This document shows positions 55,706 through 64,000 of a stretch of 64,000 nucleotides of DNA, piece after piece. Both the position numbers and the translations under genes were made by a program. Origin of the DNA: Streptomyces sp. MRC013 (GTDB lineage: Bacteria > Actinomycetota > Actinomycetes > Streptomycetales > Streptomycetaceae); NCBI RefSeq assembly GCF_023614235.1, contig NZ_CP094264.1, positions 2,108,001 to 2,172,000 of the forward strand, read 5' to 3'. The first letter of the stretch is position 1. The number at the start of each line of letters is the position of its first letter. Under the pieces are notes generated by a model. That model had not been told where the DNA came from and made no database searches. It saw only the letters and a list, made by a program, of their open reading frames with translations.

Positions 55706-56920
55706 GTGATCGCGAACGTATCGGCGCACCGGCGGGCGAACGCCTTCGCCCAGGCCCTGGAAGATCAGGCGGCCCAGCAGCCCGAGGCGTCGGCCGAACC
55801 CAGCGAGCTCGGCCGGCTCCTGACCCTGGCGAACGGCCTCGGCGAGCTGCCCAAGCCCACCATGGACCCCGAAGTGAAGGCGGTGCAGCGAGCCCGGCTC
55901 GTCGCCGCCATGGAGGCGACGTCCCAGGAGGGCGCGGCCACCGGCGGTGCGTCCGCGGACCCTACGGTTCCGGAGCAGCGGACACCGAACGGCCGCGGCG
56001 CGCACCGCACCGCCGCCCTCCGGAGACTGCGGCCCCGCACCCGCTGGACGAAGGGCCTGGCCGCCGGCGGCCTCACCGTGGGCGTGGCGGCGGGCGCCCT
56101 CGGCGGGGTCGCCGCCGCCAGCTCCGACGCCCTCCCCGGTGACTCCCTGTACGGGCTGAAGCGGGGCATGGAGGACCTGAAGCTCGGCCTCGCCGACGAC
56201 GACGCCGACCGCGGCGAGATCCACCTCGCCCACGCCTCCACCCGGCTCAGCGAGGCCCGCCGCCTGCTGGAGCGCGGCCGGTCCGGCGAGCTGGACCCCG
56301 AGTCCCTCGGCGAGATCCGCCGCACGCTCGACGGCATGCAGCGCGACGTCTCCGAGGGCCACCGCCTGCTCCGCCTCGCCTACGAGCGGGACGGCCGCAT
56401 CGGCCCCATCGCCACGCTCGACTCGTTCGCCCGCAACCACCGCGGCACCTGGGACGGCCTGCGCTCCAAGCTCCCGCCCCAGCTCACCGACACCAGCGAC
56501 CAGGTGACCTCCGCCTTCGACGCCATAGACCAGCAGGTCGCCCCGCTCAAGTCGCGACTGCCCGGCACCCCGGAGAAGAACGGCCGCAGCCCCGGCGGAC
56601 CCGGCACCACCACCGGCCCGACCGGCCCCGGCCCCTCCCGCCAGGCCCCGCCCGCCCCCCACGCCCAGCCCACGGGCGGCACGGAGAGCAGCCCCGGCCC
56701 GTCCGGCGGCTCCGGCCCGGACATCGAGGAGGGCCTCATCGGCGGCGGCACGGGCGGCCTCCTCGACCCCGGCCCGCCCACCAACCCGGCCCCGCCCTCC
56801 CAGGACCAGCCCCAGAAGCCCCCCGCACCCGCACCCGAACCCGCACCCGACGTGACCCTCCCCCCGCTGCTCCCCGGCATCCTCCCGGGCCTCGGCATCG
56901 ACGGCGAGGACACCCGCTGA
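55706..56920 (+). CDS. rsbN: BldN anti-sigma factor RsbN
   Basis: 404 residues. The N-terminal cytoplasmic region (1-115; VIANVSAHRRANAFAQALED) would bind BldN. One transmembrane helix at about 118-139 (GLAAGGLTVGVAAGALGGVA) follows, then a DUF5667-like outer segment (ALPGDSLYGLKRGMEDLKLG) and a long Pro/Gly-rich tail from 285. GTG at 55706 sits 8 bases from GAGGAGG; the earlier GTG at 55697 overlaps that site. Identified by the bldN neighbour and family pattern. Confidence 0.9.
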   Translation: MIANVSAHRRANAFAQALEDQAAQQPEASAEPSELGRLLTLANGLGELPKPTMDPEVKAVQRARLVAAMEATSQEGAATGGASADPTVPEQRTPNGRGAHRTAALRRLRPRTRWTKGLAAGGLTVGVAAGALGGVAAASSDALPGDSLYGLKRGMEDLKLGLADDDADRGEIHLAHASTRLSEARRLLERGRSGELDPESLGEIRRTLDGMQRDVSEGHRLLRLAYERDGRIGPIATLDSFARNHRGTWDGLRSKLPPQLTDTSDQVTSAFDAIDQQVAPLKSRLPGTPEKNGRSPGGPGTTTGPTGPGPSRQAPPAPHAQPTGGTESSPGPSGGSGPDIEEGLIGGGTGGLLDPGPPTNPAPPSQDQPQKPPAPAPEPAPDVTLPPLLPGILPGLGIDGEDTR

Positions 56921-56935
56921 CGACCCGCACCCCAC

Positions 56936-56975
56936 GGCGCCGGGCGCCGCTCCCCGCGGAGCGGCGCCCGGCGCC
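56936..56975. terminator. Strong bidirectional terminator
   Basis: A perfect 18-bp stem (GGCGCCGGGCGCCGCTCC and its complement) with a 4-nt loop between the convergent rsbN and acyltransferase genes. Confidence 0.9.
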
Positions 56976-56987
56976 GCACCCGTACGG

Positions 56988-58055
56988 TCAGAAGAACACC
57001 GACCTCCGGCGCACCAGCAGCTTGTACAGCGTGTGCTGGATCTGCTCCCGCACCCGGTCCGTCAGGTTGAACATCAGCATCGGGTCCTCCGCCGCCTCCG
57101 GCGCGTACCCGTCCGTCGGAATCGGCTCACCGAACTGGATCGTCCACTTCGTCGGCAGCGGCAGCACGCCCAGCGGCCCCAGCCACGGGAACGTCGGCGT
57201 GATCGGGAAGTACGGCAGGCCTAGCAGCCGCGCCAGCGTCCTGGCGTTTCCGACCATGGGGTAGATCTCCTCCGCGCCGACGATCGAGCAGGGCACGATC
57301 GGCACACCGGCCCGCAACGCCGTCGACACGAAACCGCCCCGCCCGAACCGCTGCAGCCTGTACCGCTCGCCGAACGGCTTCCCGATGCCCTTGAAGCCCT
57401 CCGGCATCACCCCGACGACCTCACCGCGCCGCAACAACCGCTCCGCGTCCTCCGCACACGCCAGCGTGTGCCCGGCCTTCCGGGCCAGCTCACCGACGAC
57501 CGGCAGCGTGAACACCAGGTCCGCGGCGAGCAGCCGGAGGTGACGGCCCGCCGGATGGTGGTCGTGGACGGCCACCTGCATCATCAGCGCGTCCAGCGGC
57601 AGCGTGCCCGAGTGGTTCGCCACGACCAGCGCCCCGCCCTCCGCCGGGATGTTCCCGACCCCCCGCACCTCCACCCGGAAGTACCTCTCGAACAGGGGCC
57701 GCAGCAGCGACATCAGAACCTGGTCGGTGAGCTCCTCGTCGAAACCGAACTCGTCGACCTCGTACTCGCCCGTGAGGCGGCGCCGCAGGAACGCCAGCCC
57801 GCCCGCGATCCTCCGCTCCCAACCGTTCCCGCCCGCCGCGCCCGAGGCACCCCCGCCGCCCCCGGCCTCCGACGGGCGCGGACCGCACGCGCCGTCCCGC
57901 GGCCCGGACGGCACCGCGGCCACCGGCCCGCCCTGTTCCGGCAGCGGGGTGACCCGGCGGGCCGAAGCGCCCCGGGAGGCCCTGCCCCGGCCCGTCCGGG
58001 GCGCACCACCGCGCGACCGGTCCTCGTCGAAGGGGATGACCTCGGCGTCCGCCAT
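56988..58055 (-). CDS. 1-acylglycerol-3-phosphate acyltransferase (PlsC-type)
   Basis: 355 residues. The catalytic NHSGTLPLD (HX4D) is near residue 145, the PEGFKG motif near 220, and PIVPCSIVGAEEI follows. It would move an acyl chain to lysophosphatidate or a similar lipid at the membrane. The first 110 residues are a variable Arg/Gly/Pro region before the fold. ATG at 58055 begins 2 bp after the stop of the epimerase gene, so the two form an operon. Confidence 0.9.
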   Translation of the reverse strand: MADAEVIPFDEDRSRGGAPRTGRGRASRGASARRVTPLPEQGGPVAAVPSGPRDGACGPRPSEAGGGGGASGAAGGNGWERRIAGGLAFLRRRLTGEYEVDEFGFDEELTDQVLMSLLRPLFERYFRVEVRGVGNIPAEGGALVVANHSGTLPLDALMMQVAVHDHHPAGRHLRLLAADLVFTLPVVGELARKAGHTLACAEDAERLLRRGEVVGVMPEGFKGIGKPFGERYRLQRFGRGGFVSTALRAGVPIVPCSIVGAEEIYPMVGNARTLARLLGLPYFPITPTFPWLGPLGVLPLPTKWTIQFGEPIPTDGYAPEAAEDPMLMFNLTDRVREQIQHTLYKLLVRRRSVFF

Positions 58056-58057
58056 CG

Positions 58058-59152
58058 CTAACCCGTGCTCCTCGTCCCGGCGGCTCCGCGCCGCTCCACC
58101 GTCCGCGCCGTCCGCGCGGCCACACCGTCACCGAGCCGGGCCGCCGCCCCGTCGACGGCCGCCGCCAGCACGGCCGGCGGCAGCGGACCGGGCCCCCGGT
58201 GCCGCACGAAGTCCGCGAGGGCCTCCGCCGCCGTGCGGGCGGGCCGGAACCCGAGGGTCTCGCGCATCTGGACCGTACTGACGACCCGGCCGTGCGTGAG
58301 GAGGCGGATCTGCTCGGTGGGGAAGTCGCTCACACCGAGCGTCCGCAGCACCGTACCGGCCCAGGCGAGGGCCGGCGGCAGCAGCGGGAGCGTCGGCCGG
58401 CCCAGGCGGCGGGCGCACTGCGACAGGGTCAGCACCCCGTCCGCCGCGACGTTGAACGTGCCGCTGTTGAGCGTGCCCCGGCGCGGCTCCGACGCGGCGA
58501 CGCCCAGCACCTCCAGCACGTCGTCCTCGTGGACGAGTTGGAGCCGCGGATCGTACCCGAACGCCGTGGGCAGCACCGGCAGCGAGAAGTACCGGGCCAG
58601 CGAGGAGCCGGCACCGGGACCGAGGACGTTCGCGAAGCGCAGTACGCACACGGCGACGTCGGGACGCCGCCGGGCGAAACCCCGCACGTACCCCTCGACC
58701 TCGGCGAGGTCCTTCGCGAAACCGCCGCTCGGCAGCGACTTCGGCGGGGCCGTCTCGACGAGGACCGCCGGGTCGCGCGGAGCCGCGCCGTACACGACGG
58801 TGCTGGAGCGGACGACGACACGGCTGACGGTGGGACACTTCTGGCAGGCGCCGAGCAGCTGCATCGTGCCGATGACGTTGGTCTCCTTCGCCGCGGCACG
58901 GCCGCCGCCCGCCGCCGGGCTCGCGGCGAGGTCCAGGTGGACCACGGTGTCCACGCCGTACTCGGCCAGGACCCGGCCGATGGCGGGCTGCCGGATGTCG
59001 GCGCGCACGAACACGGCGCCCCCCAGCGGATGCTCCGGAGCCACGGCGTCCACCCCGACGACCCGGTCCACACCGGGATCGCGTACGACACGCCGCACGA
59101 AACGGCCGGCGAGCTGCCTGGCCACCCCGGTGACGAGCACGACCCTGCCCAC
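58058..59152 (-). CDS. NAD-dependent epimerase/dehydratase (extended SDR)
   Basis: 364 residues with a Rossmann fold. VVLVTGVARQLAGRFVRR is a near-GxxGxxG start; VHLDLAA and RSSTVVYGAA resemble the SDR catalytic-Ser strand. The catalytic Tyr/Lys pair is atypical: FAKDLAEVEGYVRG gives Lys without a clear YxxxK. It may therefore act as a carrier of a nucleotide sugar or as a scaffold. GTG at 59152 follows GGAGGG. Paired with the acyltransferase gene, as in many Streptomyces. Confidence 0.85.
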   Translation of the reverse strand: MGRVVLVTGVARQLAGRFVRRVVRDPGVDRVVGVDAVAPEHPLGGAVFVRADIRQPAIGRVLAEYGVDTVVHLDLAASPAAGGGRAAAKETNVIGTMQLLGACQKCPTVSRVVVRSSTVVYGAAPRDPAVLVETAPPKSLPSGGFAKDLAEVEGYVRGFARRRPDVAVCVLRFANVLGPGAGSSLARYFSLPVLPTAFGYDPRLQLVHEDDVLEVLGVAASEPRRGTLNSGTFNVAADGVLTLSQCARRLGRPTLPLLPPALAWAGTVLRTLGVSDFPTEQIRLLTHGRVVSTVQMRETLGFRPARTAAEALADFVRHRGPGPLPPAVLAAAVDGAAARLGDGVAARTARTVERRGAAGTRSTG

Positions 59153-59270
59153 GTTCGGCGCCCTCCGTTCGGTCCTCAGACGCGTCCGGCTGCCACCGTA
59201 ACGGGTCGGCGCCGCGCCACGGCGACCACGGGCCGCGGCACGTCGGAACCCGGACCGGCCGGAGCACGAC

Positions 59271-59305
59271 CGCGGCCCTCCCACCGAACCGGTGGAAGGG
59301 CCGCG
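59271..59305 (-). terminator. Terminator of the small ribosomal protein gene
   Basis: Stem CGCGGCCCT with AGGGCCGCG, plus a second inner pairing CCACC with GGTGG, downstream of the minus-strand gene that ends at 59327. Confidence 0.65.
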
Positions 59306-59326
59306 AGGCGCACGTACAGCCGCCGC

Positions 59327-59425
59327 CTACTTCTTGTTACGGCGCTGAACACGGGTGCGCTTCAGAAGCTTGCGGTGCTTCTTCTTCGCCATCCGCTTGC
59401 GCCGCTTCTTGATAACAGAGCCCAC
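59327..59425 (-). CDS. AURKAIP1/COX24-domain ribosomal protein (bS22-like)
   Basis: A 32-residue, extremely basic peptide: [18 protein letters not shown] near its start and [10 protein letters not shown] at its end. This is the actinobacterial small ribosomal protein family also named bS22, located in the small subunit. GTG start at 59425; a near-upstream ATG is absent. Short genes of this sort are often missed. Followed by a hairpin terminator. The identity is clear from the composition and position. Confidence 0.9.
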   Translation of the reverse strand: MGSVIKKRRKRMAKKKHRKLLKRTRVQRRNKK

Positions 59426-59569
59426 GACTACCCTCGCTCACTTCTCGGAACACCCCCGCATGGGCGGGGATCTCGGTGCGGGGCGTCTGGGCCCACACGA
59501 CCTACGTCGGCCTAGCCTACCCGCCTGAACGCCGAGCTCGTAATCCGAGGGGGAGGAGAGAACTCCGGG

Positions 59570-59782
59570 CTACGCGGTCTCCGCCCCCACGAAGGAGTCG
59601 CGGAGATACGCGTGGACCGCCTGCTCCGGCACCCGGAACGACCTCCCCACCCGGATCGCCGGCAGATGCCCGCTGTGCACCAGCCGGTACACCGTCATCT
59701 TCGACACGCGCATCACCGAGGCGACTTCCGCCACGGTCAGGAACTTGACCTCGTTGAGAGGAGTCTCGCCAGCAGAAACCAT
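59570..59782 (-). CDS. Excisionase-family HTH protein
   Basis: 70 residues with a MerR/excisionase-type winged helix: KFLTVAEVASVMRVSKMTVY, VHSGHLPAIRVGRSFRVPE and AVHAYLRD. A DNA-binding protein without an effector domain. Its place next to the bS22 gene and after bldN/rsbN corresponds to the S. coelicolor gene that I recall being called bdtA, a BldD target; that name is an inference. ATG 59782 follows AGGTGGG. Confidence 0.85.
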   Translation of the reverse strand: MVSAGETPLNEVKFLTVAEVASVMRVSKMTVYRLVHSGHLPAIRVGRSFRVPEQAVHAYLRDSFVGAETA

Positions 59783-59908
59783 GACCCACCTGCACCTTCC
59801 GCACTGACGCCACCGGCTTCCCCTCCGGTGACTCTTCGTCGCCGTGCGCTCACGCCCCAGACTAGGGGCGGTTGATACGGGTGGGGAAGAGGAGCAGCCG
59901 CACGCCGC

Positions 59909-60724
59909 CTACCCCGACGGACACGCCCGGTCGAGGACGTAACGGGCGAGCGGGCCGTACCCCCCGGACCGCACGGCGTCGTCGAGCGGCACGGCCACCG
60001 CCACCAGCCCCTCGGCCTCCCCGACGAACGGTGCGGGATCGTCCGCGTCGGCCAGCCCGATGGCCTCGAAACCCAGCTGACCTGCCCCGCAGACCCATCC
60101 GTGGTCCCCCACCACCAACTCCGGGAGAGGGCCGCCCGCCTCGGCCGCGGCCCCCAGCACCACCCTGACCGGCAGGGGCGAGTGGGTGTGCGCGCCGGGT
60201 CCGCGACCGCCGCCCTCCCCGCCCGCCTCCCGCACCAGCGCGACCCCCCGCGCGTAGTCGAGGAGACGGGGGCGTACGCCGAATCGGGTCGCCATGTCGA
60301 CACGTCTCCCCTGCGCCGGGGTGAGGACGGGACAGCCCGCCGACGACACCGCGTCCGCCAACGCGGCGTAGAACCCCAGCAGCCGATGGGGGTGCCCGGT
60401 CCCGAACAGCACCGGCGCGCGGCGCCGGACCGCGCCCGCGAGCCGCCCGGCGAACGCGTCCAGCGCGCCGAGGGTCCGCTCCGGGTCGATGACGTCCCGC
60501 CCCGTGCGGAACCCCGGGTCCCCGGACACCCCGCACCTGTCGGCCATGAGGCGCAGCAGGTCCCGCTCGCTCCACCGCCCCTCGGGGTCGAGCCCGAGCG
60601 TGACCCGCGGGTCGCGGGCGGCGAACAGCCGGTAGTTGCGCAGGCTCCTCTCACGCGCGGTGGCCACGGTCCCGGCCAGTCCGGCCGCCAGCAGATGCGC
60701 GCGCAGCGCCCCGGTAGTCAGCAC
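59909..60724 (-). CDS. Phosphatase-like protein
   Basis: 271 residues, cytosolic. The Streptomyces family is often called phosphatase. It has FGTGHPHRLLGFYAALADA and VVGDHGWVCGAGQLGFEAIG, plus a DPERTLGALDAFAG helix. No canonical Cys-x5-Arg, DxD or RHG signature is visible, so the enzyme call is weak. GTG at 60724. Separated from acuC by 84 bp on the same strand. Confidence 0.5.
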   Translation of the reverse strand: MLTTGALRAHLLAAGLAGTVATARERSLRNYRLFAARDPRVTLGLDPEGRWSERDLLRLMADRCGVSGDPGFRTGRDVIDPERTLGALDAFAGRLAGAVRRRAPVLFGTGHPHRLLGFYAALADAVSSAGCPVLTPAQGRRVDMATRFGVRPRLLDYARGVALVREAGGEGGGRGPGAHTHSPLPVRVVLGAAAEAGGPLPELVVGDHGWVCGAGQLGFEAIGLADADDPAPFVGEAEGLVAVAVPLDDAVRSGGYGPLARYVLDRACPSG

Positions 60725-60808
60725 CCCGCCGATGGTGCCGCACGGACCCGGGAACCGCTCCCGGAACCACCGGGTGCCGCACGGCCGGCGTAACGGCGCC
60801 CGGCCCGC

Positions 60809-61993
60809 CTACGGCTGGGCGAGGAGCCCGCGCAGCGGGAACACCGCCCTGCGGGTGGCCAGCACCGCCTGGTCCAGCCGGTCCCCGGGATCGTAACCGT
60901 CCTCCCAGGGCCGCCAGCCGACGGGCCACCGCCCGTCGGTCATGCGCCGCGGACCGGGCAGCCGGGTCCGCGCGTACACGAAGTCCCGCCAGGACTGCGG
61001 GATGACCGTCTCAGGCGGTACGTCCGCTCCGGCGACGATGCCCACCAGGTGCGCCCACGACCGCGGCACCACGTCCACGACCGCGTACCCGCCGCCGCCG
61101 AGCGCCACCCACCGGCCGCCCTCCACGTACTCCTCGGCGAGGTCCCGGCAGGCCGACTGGACGGCCCGCTGGGCGTCGAGGGAGACCGCCAGGTGGGCGA
61201 GCGGGTCCTCGAAATGGGTGTCGGCCCCGTGCTGGGTGACGAGGACCTGCGGCCGGAAGTCCGCGAGCAGCTCGGGGACGACCGCGTGGAACGCCCGCAA
61301 CCAGCCGGCGTCACCGGTGCCCGCGGGCAGGGCGAGATTGACGGCACTGCCCGCGCCGGGCCCCGGCCCGCCGGTCTCCTCGGGCCGGCCGGTACCGGGG
61401 AAGAGGGTGCGGGGATCCTCGTGGAGGGAGACGGTCAGCACCCGCGGATCGTCCCGGAAGACGGCCTGCACACCGTCGCCGTGGTGGACGTCCACGTCGA
61501 GGTAGGCGACGCGCTCGGCGCCCAGTTCGAGGAGCCGGGCGATGGCCAGGGCCGCGTCGTTGTAGACGCAGAAGCCGGCGGCGGAGCCGGGCATGGCGTG
61601 GTGGAGGCCGCCGGTGAAGTTGACCGCGCGGTCCGCCTCGCCCCGCCACACGGCCTCGGCCGCGCCGACCGAGAGCCCGGCGATGCGGGCGGACACCTCG
61701 TGCATCCCGAGGAACGCCGGGTCGTCGACGGTGCCCAGCCCGTACGCCGGGTCGGCGCGGCGGGGATCGGCGGACGCGGCGCGCACCGCGGCGACGTAGT
61801 CCTCCCGGTGGACGAGCCCCAGCGTGGAGTCCCCGGCCGGTCCGGCCGACCCGACCTCGACGGCCCGGTCGACGCCGAGGGCCCGTACCAACTCCATGGT
61901 CAGCGCGAGCCGCACGGGGTCCATCGGGTGGCCGGGGCCGAAGTCGTACCCGGTCACCGCCTCATCCCACATCAACCGTGCGCGGACGCTCAT
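60809..61993 (-). CDS. acuC: AcuC-type histone deacetylase-family protein
   Basis: 394 residues. Class II HDAC/AcuC fold, zinc hydrolase. The catalytic stretch FTGGLHHAMPGSAAGFCVYN and the metal-binding DVDVHHGDG are complete; HEDPRTLFPGTG is the following loop, and ALGGGGYAV the last motif. AcuC removes acetyl groups from lysines, for example in acetyl-CoA synthetase. ATG 61993 was chosen; a longer frame upstream runs through a decayed MFS gene. GTG alternatives exist but ATG gives the family start. Confidence 0.92.
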   Translation of the reverse strand: MSVRARLMWDEAVTGYDFGPGHPMDPVRLALTMELVRALGVDRAVEVGSAGPAGDSTLGLVHREDYVAAVRAASADPRRADPAYGLGTVDDPAFLGMHEVSARIAGLSVGAAEAVWRGEADRAVNFTGGLHHAMPGSAAGFCVYNDAALAIARLLELGAERVAYLDVDVHHGDGVQAVFRDDPRVLTVSLHEDPRTLFPGTGRPEETGGPGPGAGSAVNLALPAGTGDAGWLRAFHAVVPELLADFRPQVLVTQHGADTHFEDPLAHLAVSLDAQRAVQSACRDLAEEYVEGGRWVALGGGGYAVVDVVPRSWAHLVGIVAGADVPPETVIPQSWRDFVYARTRLPGPRRMTDGRWPVGWRPWEDGYDPGDRLDQAVLATRRAVFPLRGLLAQP

Positions 61994-62508
61994 GACCGCC
62001 ACCGTATCGGTCGCCGTGCCCCGCGAAGGACCCGGCGTACGGGAGCGCCGCGAGCAGGAGCACCAGCGGCAACCACGGCCCCGCGCGGACTCCACACCTC
62101 CCCGAGGGCGCCGACGAGCGGGGACCCGACGAGGGTGCCCCCGTACGTGAAGACGTCGAGCCGCGCGACGGCCGCGCCGGCGGCGAGCCCGGACGGGCCC
62201 GGCGCTCCGGCCGTCTGCCACGTCCGCTCCCCGGCGCCGACCGCGGCGAGGGCGAGGAGCACCAGGGGCTGCGCCCACCGCAGGACGGCATGGGCGGGGA
62301 CGCGCCGGACGAGCGCGCCGGTGACGGCGCTGCCCGGTCCGGCGAGCACGGGCACACCCGCCAGGTGGGCGGGCAGGAGCGGGTCGGGAACACCGTACTG
62401 CTGCTGGACCGCGGGGACGCGGGTGGCGAGCAGCGCGAGGGCGGTGCCCTGCACGAGGAACGAGGGGGCCAGCGCACACCGTCCGCGCCGCAGCCGCGCA
62501 TCGGTCAC
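61962..62508 (-). pseudogene. MFS transporter remnant with internal deletion
   Basis: The start (VTDARLRRGRCALAPSFLVQ, LPAHLAGVPVLAGPGSAVTG) matches an MFS transporter beginning. After about residue 105 it jumps to a late MFS segment (DVFTYGGTLVGSPLVGALGE), and then shifts frame, with the true tail (PLVLLLAALPYAGSFAGHGD) in another frame. Only about 40 percent of a 400-residue transporter is left. The end overlaps the start of acuC. Non-functional. Confidence 0.75.
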
Positions 62509-62566
62509 GGCGGGAGAGGGTGCGGCGGGAAAGGGCGCGGCGGTGCTCTGCCGCCGGACAGCGTCG

Positions 62567-63211
62567 TCACAGGATGAGCGCGGGCAACCGGGCCATGTCG
62601 TCGAAGTACCCGTCGGCGCCGGGCAGTTCACCGGGATCGCTCATGGCGGTGAAGGCGTAGACGGCCATGCCCGCGGCGCGGGCGGCCCGGACGCCGAGGG
62701 GGCTGTCCTCGACGACGGCGCACCGTTCGGGGGCGACGCCCATGCGCTCGGCGGCGTGGAGGAACAGGTCGGGGGCCGGCTTGCCGCGACCGACGTCCTC
62801 GGCGCTGAACACGGTGCCGGGCGCGAACCACGGGTCGAGCCCGGTTCTGCGGTGCCCCGTGCGGATGCGTTCGTGACCGCTGGAGGAGGCGACGCAGTAC
62901 GGCACCCCCGCGGCGACGAGCCCGCCGAGGACGTCGGCCACCCCGGGCACGGCGGTGAGGTCGCGTTCGAAGGCGGCGAAGACACGGGCGTGGAAGGTGG
63001 CGTCGAAGTCCTCGGGCAGCCGCCGTCCGGTCCGTTCGAGGATGGTGTCGTGAACGCGGTGCAGTGCGCCCCCCATGTAGTCGCGGAGGGAGTCCTCGTA
63101 GGTGGTGGGGTACCCGAGTTCGGTCAGGTACCCGGCCAGGATGGCGTTGGAGAGGGGCTCGCTGTCCACCAGGACGCCGTCGTTGTCGAATATGATCAGG
63201 TCGTGGCGCAT
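62567..63211 (-). CDS. HAD-superfamily hydrolase (phosphoglycolate phosphatase-like)
   Basis: 214 residues. HAD motif I LIIFDNDGVLVDSEPLSN (DND rather than DxD), motif II near VPYCVASSSGHERI, motif III Lys in GKPAPDLFLHAAERMG and motif IV VVEDSPLGVRAARAAGM are complete. Subfamily IA, similar to beta-phosphoglucomutase or phosphoglycolate phosphatase. ATG 63211 follows GAGGGTGG. Lies 72 bp from the 5S rRNA. Confidence 0.9.
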   Translation of the reverse strand: MRHDLIIFDNDGVLVDSEPLSNAILAGYLTELGYPTTYEDSLRDYMGGALHRVHDTILERTGRRLPEDFDATFHARVFAAFERDLTAVPGVADVLGGLVAAGVPYCVASSSGHERIRTGHRRTGLDPWFAPGTVFSAEDVGRGKPAPDLFLHAAERMGVAPERCAVVEDSPLGVRAARAAGMAVYAFTAMSDPGELPGADGYFDDMARLPALIL

Positions 63212-63234
63212 GAACCCACCCTCAACGCGGAAAT

Positions 63235-63274
63235 GCCCCGGTCCGGGAAAGCCAGAGGCTTCCCGGACCGGGGC
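63235..63274 (-). terminator. rRNA operon terminator
   Basis: Long hairpin, GCCCCGGTCCGGGAA with TTCCCGGACCGGGGC and a short GCC-AGA-GGC tip, immediately downstream of the 5S rRNA end. Confidence 0.9.
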
Positions 63275-63282
63275 TCAAGAAT

Positions 63283-63402
63283 TGTTCGGCGGTGTCCTAC
63301 TCTCCCACAGGATCCCCCCTGCAGTACCATCGGCGCTGAAAGGCTTAGCTTCCGGGTTCGGAATGTAACCGGGCGTTTCCCTAACGCTATGACCACCGAA
63401 AC
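63283..63402 (-). rRNA. rrf: 5S ribosomal RNA
   Basis: 120 nt on the minus strand beginning GTTTCGGTGGTCATAGC and ending with CCGCCGAACA. Internal segments such as CCCGGTTACATTCCGAACCC match Streptomyces 5S. Part of an rRNA operon that continues past the right edge. Confidence 0.97.
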
Positions 63403-63480
63403 ACTATGAAGATACCGACACTCCACCGGCACACCGGGAGGTCGTTCCTTCAGAACAACACAGTGGACGCGAGCAACTGA

Positions 63481-64000
<520 letters not shown>

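Overview
The window is a piece of a Streptomyces chromosome. It is very GC-rich, many genes start with GTG or TTG, and it carries the actinobacterial rex-hemACD and bldN-rsbN gene sets. It also has the usual Streptomyces lipoproteins, DUF397/XRE pairs and class I lysyl-tRNA synthetase. The gene order at both ends matches, from memory, the region of the Streptomyces coelicolor chromosome around argS, hem, rex and bldN.

Layout. At 1-6044 there is a flavin monooxygenase behind three tandem operator-like palindromes, a short-chain dehydrogenase, the RNA ligase gene rtcB (minus), and two tandem DUF3558-like lipoprotein genes, each broken by a frameshift. At 6157-17071 come a DUF2637 membrane protein, lysS (minus), argS, a membrane-anchored XRE-type protein (minus, frameshifted), a 34-residue membrane peptide, a DUF4232 lipoprotein, a DUF1876 protein (minus) and hemB (minus).

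The stretch 17072-47858 looks accessory. It holds DUF1203 and DUF6891 genes, a period-8 minisatellite, and a secreted trypsin-like protease divergent from a Tat-exported erythromycin-esterase homologue. A TetR regulator and a ketosynthase diverge across two 15-bp operators. A three-gene cassette follows: a WXG100-like small protein, a DUF1023 hydrolase and a lipoprotein. Next is a two-gene NLR-like module in which a small helical protein and an NB-ARC/TPR protein carry the same short motif. Then come assorted small genes, two decayed insertion elements, an HATPase/XRE/DUF397 trio and a complete type I restriction-modification operon. A leaderless HTH gene coupled to a serine hydrolase gene and a membrane protein gene close the stretch. 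In relatives that I remember, hemB lies next to hemD, so this block appears to have separated them.

From 47859 to the end the gene content is core. The rex-hemA-hemC-hemD operon (minus) has 4-nt overlaps and a Rex operator upstream. A glutaredoxin-like gene diverges from a HAD-IB phosphatase gene. The sigma factor gene bldN and its anti-sigma gene rsbN carry recognisable BldD-like and BldN-like sites. An acyltransferase/epimerase pair, a 32-residue ribosomal protein too small for most gene finders, an excisionase-type HTH gene, a phosphatase-like gene, acuC, a decayed MFS gene and a HAD hydrolase gene follow. The 5S and partial 23S rRNA genes on the minus strand end the window.

Five otherwise normal genes are each broken by one frameshift, four of them at runs of five to seven G or C. 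Base-calling indels in the assembly are therefore as likely as real gene loss. The clearest candidate for an under-described system is the NLR-like pair at 27128-29545.
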